The notes under the pieces are model-generated. The model saw only the letters and a list, made by a program, of their open reading frames with translations, was not told where the DNA came from and did not search any database. The position numbers were made by a program, and so were the translations under genes. DNA of 64,000 bases from Rhynchonema sp. JSB1_4 (lineage: Eukaryota; Nematoda; Chromadorea; Monhysterida; Xyalidae): assembly GCA_030248065.1 (NCBI GenBank), contig JASAMV010008508.1, positions 1-64,000 of the forward strand. The letters run 5' to 3'. Position 1 is the stretch's first letter. Every line of letters begins with the position of its first letter. Shown piece after piece: positions 57,879 through 64,000 of this stretch.

Positions 57879-60424
57879 CAGTGTAGTTCCTGGGCCCCCC
57901 CCCGTGTAGTGGCAGGCCCGTGTGGGAGGTAAGTATGATGCGGGGTTGGGACCGGAAGCGTGAGAGGTATGATTTTGGTCACCCAAAAAGGCGAAAAAAA
58001 CACCGTTTTTGTGATACAATTTTGGGCAAAAAATGAGCTAAAAATAGTGCTTTTTCCAAATTTTCGCCGAAAATCGCCTAAAAATAGGTATTATGGGTGG
58101 TTTGCGATTTTTGGGCAAATAAGGTCGAAAAACACCGATTTTTGCCTTAAAAGGGTATTAAATTGCTTGTGAGAGGTATGATTTGGAGTTGTGAGAGGTA
58201 AGTACTCAACCCCCCCCAACCCCCCTCGGGTTTTGTGGTAGGTAAGTACTGAGAGGGGGGGTTTCTGTCCGGGTGTTATTGGTCACTATTGAGTGTTTTT
58301 AGGTGCAGATCTTCCATAAAAGGCTTTACGTCATCATATACTCAACCACAAACGTTGTACATGTACATAAGGTGTCTTATACAAGAACTTGACTTTACGA
58401 CCAGAGATGGGATTCGGGCCGGGCCGAGGTTTCCGGCCCGAACGGTCGGGCCGGGCCGGGCCGGACCGACTTTCCGGAATGTCGGGCCGGGCCGGGCCGG
58501 GGTGGCCGGCCCGAAAAGGCCCGGCCCAGTGTAGTACTTGATCAGGGTGTTGACGATAGATAGATTGGGACCCGAAATGTGTTGACGATACACGATAGAT
58601 TGATGACCCAAGTCCGAAATCTGGGGGGGGTCGACCCAAACTTGTTGACGATAGATAGATGGTGGGGGGTCGCCAAAAATCAAGGTATAGTATAGTGCAC
58701 TAAGTAGGTAATAATGTGTAAATATTAATGAAAATGTACTTAGATGTACTAAATCCGCGCGTAGCGCGCGATTTTTTGTCTATTTGGGACAAAAAATACC
58801 GATTTTGAGCCATTTTGAGGCAAAAATACCCATTTTGGGGTCCAAATGTGTTGACGATAGATAGATTGTTCCCACAATTTGTTGACGATAGATAGATTTG
58901 CCCATAAGTGTTGACGATAGATAGATGAAATCAAAAAGTGTTGACGATAGATAGATGAATTTGGGGGACCCCCCCTAAGTACTATATTGGCCCGGCCCGG
59001 CCCGACATCATCGAATTTCAATAAAAAACCGTGATTTTTAGGCCAAATTTGCCCAAATTTCTCGCGATTCTGCAGATCAGTGTAGTTCCTGGTCCGGCGC
59101 GGCGGTTAGTGTACCTAACCTACCCCTTTTTTCCGTGAGGCGGTTAGTGTACCTCCCTGGGGGGGAAGGGGGGAAGACCCAAAATCAGGAAAAAGTCACT
59201 TTTTGAGGTAGAAAATTTGACCTATTTTTACCCCTTTTTTGGAAAAAATTCTTCAGAACAAGGGTATTTTGGCGACTTTTGAGAACATTGACCTAAAAAT
59301 CACACATTTTAGGCCTAAAAATGGCCATTTTAGGCAAAAGTTGAGGCGGTTAGTGAGTGTACTAGTGTACATAGTAGTGGCTGGGGGGGGGGGGGGGGGG
59401 GGTTACCCCCCCCCCCTCTCAGTACTTCAAATTCAAATTCAAATTTTATCTGTAAGCTCACGCAAAGACCTTCAGGAGATCCGGCAAACACCTAAAAAAG
59501 AGACATATCAGTAAATAGCACACAAAATTATAATCATGAATGATCAAACGACAAAACGTACCGGAGAGATTCAAAAACAACAAACAACACAATACTTACC
59601 TAACACAAAACCCGAGGGGGGGGGTTGGGGGGGGGGGGGGTTGAGTACTTACCTCTCGCAACTCCAAATCATACCTCTCACCAGTGTTGGAGGTGGGGGG
59701 GTTTGGGGGGGGTAGCCCCCCCCCCCCAGTACAGTAGGTATCCCCCCCTCGCCTGGTACAGTAGGTATCCCCCCCGATGTTTGGCATGGTACAGTAGGTA
59801 TCCCCCCCGATTTTCACCCCGGTACAGTAGGTATCCCCCCGATTTTGCCTCAAAAGTGTCATTTTTTTATCAAAATGACCAAAATTAGTGTTAAATCAGT
59901 GGTTTTTACCTCAAATTACCCCAAATTCGCGCGCTACGCGCGTAAATACTACGTTTTCACACGATTCCACACATAATAAACACATTAAAAATTTTTACCC
60001 CAAAACCTAACCCCCCCCCCAACCCCCCCAAACCCCCCCCCCCCTAGGAACATAACCCCCCCCCAGGCCATCGGCTCTGGTACAGTAGGTATCCCCCCCT
60101 CGCCGAGCGCGGTACAGTAGGTATCCCCCCCTCCAGAGTACCTCCAACACTGCCTCTCACAAGCAATTTTATGCCTTTTTAAGGCAAAAATCGGTGTTTT
60201 TCGACCTTATTTTCCCAAAAATACCCACCCATAATACCTATTTTTAGGCGATTTTCGGCGAAAATTTAGAAAAAGTACTATTTTTACCTCAATTTTTGGC
60301 CAAAATTGTATCACAAAAACGGTGTTTTTTCGCCTTTTTGGGTGACCAAAATCATACCTCTCACGCGTCCGGTCCCAACCCCGCATCATACTTACCTCCC
60401 ACACATGGGCCTGCCACTACACTG
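57879..60424. mobile_element. Composite element with inverted CAGTGTAGT...GGCAGGCCC ends
   Basis: The left end is CAGTGTAGTTCC, with GTGTAGTGGCAGGCCC shortly after. The right end is GGGCCTGCCACTACACTG. The arms at about 57898-58200 and 60145-60424 mirror each other (GGGAGGTAAGTATGATG, GGGACCGGAAGCGTGAGAGG and onward). The inside contains other elements and low-complexity C runs. I found no matching target duplication. Confidence 0.6.
58546..58960. repeat. Interspersed GTTGACGATAGATAGAT motif
   Basis: Seven or so copies of TGTTGACGATAGATAGAT at irregular spacing of 20-200 bases, on one strand, between G/C-rich GGGCCGGGCC stretches. Confidence 0.8.
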
Positions 60425-60493
60425 CTAGTGTACCTTGGTCGCGGCGGTTAGTGTACCTTAGGGGGACCCCCCTTCCCCCCAGGAACTACACTG
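59078..60493. mobile_element. 1.4-kb CAGTGTAGTTCCTGG-type element
   Basis: It begins CAGTGTAGTTCCTGGTCCGG and ends CCAGGAACTACACTG. The flanks CTGCAGAT and CTGCAAAT agree at 7 of 8 bases. It contains GCGGTTAGTGTACC repeats at both ends and, inside, about seven GGTACAGTAGGTATCCCC phrases (59728-60130) and long C runs. Non-coding. Confidence 0.75.
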
Positions 60494-60850
60494 CTGCAAA
60501 TTAGTACCGACTTCCATGATTATCAGGTATTTTTAAACAAAAAAACAGTAATTTTTGCACCAAAAAAATTGCTTCAAAATATCATCATAAAAAGTCGGGC
60601 CGAAAAAATCGGGCCGGGCCGGGCCGGGCCGACTTTTTTCCAAGTGCCCCCCCCCAACCCCCCTCGGGTTTTGTGGTAGGTAAGTATTGTTGTTTGTTGT
60701 TTTTGAATCTCTCCGGTACGTTTTGTCGTTTGATCATTCATGATTATAATTTTGTGTGCTATTTACTGATATGTCTCTTTTTTAGGTGTTTGCCGGATCT
60801 CCTGAAGGTCTTTGCGTGAGCTTACAGATAAAATTTGAATTTGAAAGTCG
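59420..60850. repeat. Inverted pair of about 200-bp arms
   Basis: 59420-59630 and 60645-60850 are reverse complements with only a few differences (for example AACACAATACTT against AACAATACTT). The left arm is inside the 59078-60493 element and the right arm outside it. Confidence 0.88.
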
Positions 60851-62126
60851 GACCGGACTTCCCGGCCCGAACTGTCGGGCCGGGCCGACCCCCGGACCTC
60901 GTCGGGCCGGGCCGGGCCGAGGTAACCCGGAACCCGGCCCGATTCCCTCCCACCTCTGTCTGATCATGGAAGACATTTCTCTTTTTTTGAGCTTCTGGTC
61001 TCTGCTGTCTCACTGCCGTTTTTACAATTCATTTTTACAATTCATGGATCTAATTTTGACCATACTTTTACGTTGTCACTTTTCCTTTTTTTTGTTTTCT
61101 GTTTTTCATTGTTATTTTTAGATTTACGAAGGGAAAAAAGAAATATTTTTACTAACTAACCCTGAGTGCAAATACGACTTTTTAACTTTCGTCGGGCCAC
61201 ACGAAGACTGTGTTGACTGTTGAAGTCTCGTTTTAGGCTTTAAACTACACGTGGCTGTGGGCATGGGAAATCAAATGTGCACAGGTCTTTCTGGCACGGT
61301 CGAGCCTGAATCGAAGCCTGAGCCAAAAGTTAAACGAAGCAGAAATCCAGAGTGAGAACTGAACTACGCAGCATTTTGATCCCCAACGTCAAGCTGACTG
61401 ATGTTTCACACGCAGGTGTACAACGGTCGCATCATAAACAACGGTGCTCATCGAATCGGCTGGGCGCTGGTGACATTTATGTCTGTTGCGCCCACCGTGT
61501 CCAAGAACCCCCCCCCCCACAAAAAATCATCCCGTTTAGGCTGAAGGTTAGGGTTGGGGGGGGGGTATGTGGCAAAGCTTAGGCTTACTCTTGCAACTAG
61601 GCTTATGCTTAGGTCTGGCGTTGAGCACTGGCCTAGTGGAGGAAGATGTTGGTCGCCTTAACTAGTGGAATTCCAGGCTTGGTTTCAGGCTTGGGCCAAT
61701 ATTACTAGGCTTAGGCTTTCACTTTAGGCTTGGCCGAAACAAGACAGCCATTTATCTAGCTATTATTAATTTCTTCTTTCCTTAATTTAATTTCTAATTT
61801 TCTCAGTCTAGAAAATGGTTGTAAAAGCCGATTCTCTGGGAACTCGTTTTTTCTCTGCTTTTTATGGGGCTAGGTTTTTAGTTTATTTAGTATTTTTCAA
61901 AATTTTTTGTTTTTTCCGCAATTTTTTAAATTTGCTCTTGCTCGCTTTTTTTCTTCATTTATTTCTCTGTTTTTCCTTTTCATTGCAGCCTTCATCAAGC
62001 TCTCATTTTTATGGTGTCTTCTACTAATAGATAATATTAATCTGTCACAACTTTCCATCTTTATAATTAGTTCTATACTCTTCTGAACCACGCCTCATCA
62101 AACGAAAGCGTTTCTATAATAACTAC
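60851..62126. other. Intergenic, repeat-derived, no gene seen
   Basis: GGGCCGGGCC-type sequence to about 60945, then AT-rich DNA. 61540-61745 repeats GGCTTAGGCTT phrases. 61923-61987 matches 5715-5775. No supported exon. Confidence 0.45.
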
Positions 62127-62279
62127 CGTACGAGGCCAACCAAAACCGACGTTCTTGCATTCGGTGGCCTCGTCTGAAGGAAGGACGCGACCAACACGCA
62201 GCTCATCGACATCCACCCGCCATGCGCGCATGTCCTGTCGACCCAAGGGAGACACAAATGCTCGCCATTTCGTTGTGAG
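62127..62279 (-). CDS. Single unidentified coding exon, minus strand
   Basis: 153 nt (51 codons, phase 0 on both sides) run from CACAG/CTCACAACG to TACG/gtagtt. It encodes a normal-looking segment with LTTKWRAFVSPLGRQDMRAW and RVDVDELRVGRVLPSDEATE. Composition and clean borders argue for a real exon. I do not recognise the family and found no partner exon nearby. It lies upstream of GCN1 on the same strand, so it could belong to another gene whose remaining exons lie beyond the window or were displaced by the 57.9-61 kb insertions. Confidence 0.45.
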
Positions 62280-63332
62280 CTGTGTTCAATTACTGCTCGC
62301 TGTACTCTCTCGCTCGATTAGGGATGAAATGAATATGGTTGAGTGATGTTAATGTGATTTGCCGACCGACGCCAACAACAACGATTCGCATCTCGTTCGA
62401 ATATGAACGAATGCACCCGAAGACGCCGCCAAGCAGTAATGTGGTCGAAATGCGAATGGTTAGCAGGCTTGTGGTCGAACTGTTGGCACAAACAGTTACT
62501 CGGATTTATTTATTCAACTTGGTTGTTTGTCAAACTGAACCCTGATTTTGCAAGGTAGCGGTACGGTGTGTGTCGCGAAGCCTGCCGATTGAGTACAACC
62601 CATTAAAAAGACTAAAACTGCGTAACGCAAAACGAACAATCTTCGATCAACATCAGGTTCTTTTACCTTGATTTTGAGTAAGGAACGCGTAGTTTTCTTT
62701 GATTTTCAGGTACAAAAGTGACCAATTTTGGCAGTGGGTGACATACACTTTTTGTGATCTAAATGTGCGACCAAAGCGTCAACGATTGAATGAAATCTAT
62801 TTGATTATGATCTCAGCGCTTGAAGTCCGTTGATGGGCTTGATGTGCCAACCACCGACCACAAATGCACATAACGTAAGATTTCACCCTGTCGAGTCTGA
62901 AGGCGCACCACACCAGTGTTTTGTTGCAACCCACAGCAAAACCAAGGATCCAACATTCGCATGTTCGTTGGTTACGGGTTTCATCAACTCACGTTGGTTG
63001 TTATTATTATTATTGTTATTATTATTGTTATCATTATTCATGACTGCATCTCAATATCACGTCATATTTGTGTGTGTGCTGTCAGCATATAGTACGCACT
63101 ACTCGTGGAAAAACAATATTTGAAAGTCAATGAACTTGGTGGGAATTTAAAAACAACCTGTCCGATTTATGTGCAACACAGCAATAATCAAAATGTACGT
63201 AACGTGCAGAATCCTTTGCCAGTATTGTTGGAGCATCAGTATGGCTGTTGTTCACAAGCATATCCAACATCAACATCACCAAAAGCACGGCGCTTCCAAT
63301 ATCTGCAAACGAAACCGAACTATACTGTTTCG
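62280..63332. other. Intergenic and 5' flank of the protease gene
   Basis: No supported exon. Short open stretches on both strands near 62340-62540 are not convincing. A (TTA)n/(ATT)n microsatellite lies at 62999-63042. Confidence 0.45.
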
Positions 63333-64000
63333 ATGAGTACCAGCAAAGTTGCCACAACCATAGTTGTTGTGTCATCGCTGTTGTTGTCATCGAGCGTGCA
63401 CCTCAGTTTGTGTTCGCTCTGCGTTGACGCACGTGACTGTGTGCTGGCTGATGTGTACACGGCGGGCTGCACTGACACAAACAGTAATTGGTACCATTGG
63501 ACCACGCAGTACTGCCCGAAACTGTGCGGATACTGCGATGGCCCAAGTCAACAAGGGTGTGGTGTGCCACCGATCAACCCCAGTATCAGAGCGAAGCGCA
63601 TCGCAGGTACATTATACAATATACGGCGTACAGTTTGCTTCACATCTCTAGACAAGCGACAGTCTAACGGTATGCATTTGGTTCGGGAGGGTCACGTGAC
63701 GTCTCCGATGAGGGGTGTTCAGACACTCTTTTAGATTCATGGTTTTGACAAACGTAAGACAACCATGTAGTTCAAAAATGAAAACGGCATAGGAATTCGC
63801 AAATGAAGAATCACGTGACACGCATACCGTTCCGTGGCTCCATCCTTTGTATCCATGCCTCAGTGTCATTTATTTCGGCGCTTGTAATTTTTACAAAATT
63901 ATGTATTTCATTCAGAGGGCTACACAGCGCGCGCCCACAGCTGGCCGTGGACGGTGCAAGTCAACGTCAAATACCGGGAATACGGTAGTTGGCAGCATCG
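63333..64000 (+). CDS. Secreted ShK-domain trypsin-like serine protease, 5' part
   Basis: Exons 63333-63606 and 63916 to the window end join in phase 1. Residues 1 to about 25 form a signal peptide (TTIVVVSSLLLSSSVHL core). Residues 30-68 form an ShKT domain with six cysteines (30, 36, 46, 61, 65, 68) and the CPKLCGYC end. C76 in GCGVPP is the usual propeptide cysteine that stays bonded to the protease. Cleavage after R89 (RAKR/IAEG) would free the new N terminus. The second exon starts the catalytic domain with EGYTARAHSWPWTVQV. The catalytic His, Asp and Ser lie beyond the edge, so activity cannot be judged. IAEG in place of IVGG is a mild deviation. An earlier in-frame ATG (63105) is less likely because it would bury the signal peptide. 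Confidence 0.85.

Noticed and set aside
1..64000. CRISPR arrays, operons, ribosome binding sites, tRNA or rRNA genes
   Set aside because: The DNA is animal-type with introns. No regular spacer arrays and no tRNA or rRNA signatures were seen.

Overview
This is a 64 kb window of animal (invertebrate) nuclear DNA. It shows interrupted genes with GT-AG introns of roughly 50 to 4,300 bp, a 59-exon gene, a secreted ShK-serine protease, part of an animal-type transglutaminase, and a dense load of small non-autonomous transposons. I cannot name the phylum from the sequence.

The centre of the window is one minus-strand gene, GCN1, the ribosome-associated activator of the eIF2-alpha kinase GCN2. I traced it from its ATG (57488) to its stop (18431). 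Fifty-nine exons join in consistent phase with GT-AG borders and give about 2,813 codons. The order of conserved blocks matches animal GCN1 from end to end: N-terminal HEAT arrays, the coiled KREN/KEQ segment, the eEF3-like HEAT core, the GCN2 (RWD)-binding region, and the C-terminal repeats.

The last six GCN1 exons, with their introns, are duplicated in tandem. Copy 2 (about 17.07-23.44 kb) is contiguous with exon 53 and copy 1 (about 10.61-16.49 kb) lies downstream. Both tails are open and spliceable, and their coding parts differ at about 7 of 722 bases. A third, inverted piece (about 2.87-4.08 kb) carries only the last exon. Three exons of a transglutaminase N-terminal domain sit on the plus strand between the two tandem copies, and copy 2 breaks off inside the first of them.

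The flanks hold a small secreted Gly/Tyr-rich peptide gene (7.46-8.48 kb, plus), an ShK-domain plus trypsin-like protease that runs off the right edge (63.33 kb on, plus), a single unidentified minus-strand exon (62.13-62.28 kb), and a possible transglutaminase-like last exon near 2.1 kb.

Introns and intergenic DNA are crowded with MITEs. At least four unrelated terminal-inverted-repeat families are flanked by 8-bp target duplications, as hAT elements are, together with 5'-truncated retroposon fragments, inverted segmental copies, microsatellites and a nested G/C-rich island at 57.9-61 kb. I saw no transposase or reverse transcriptase, so any autonomous partners must lie elsewhere.
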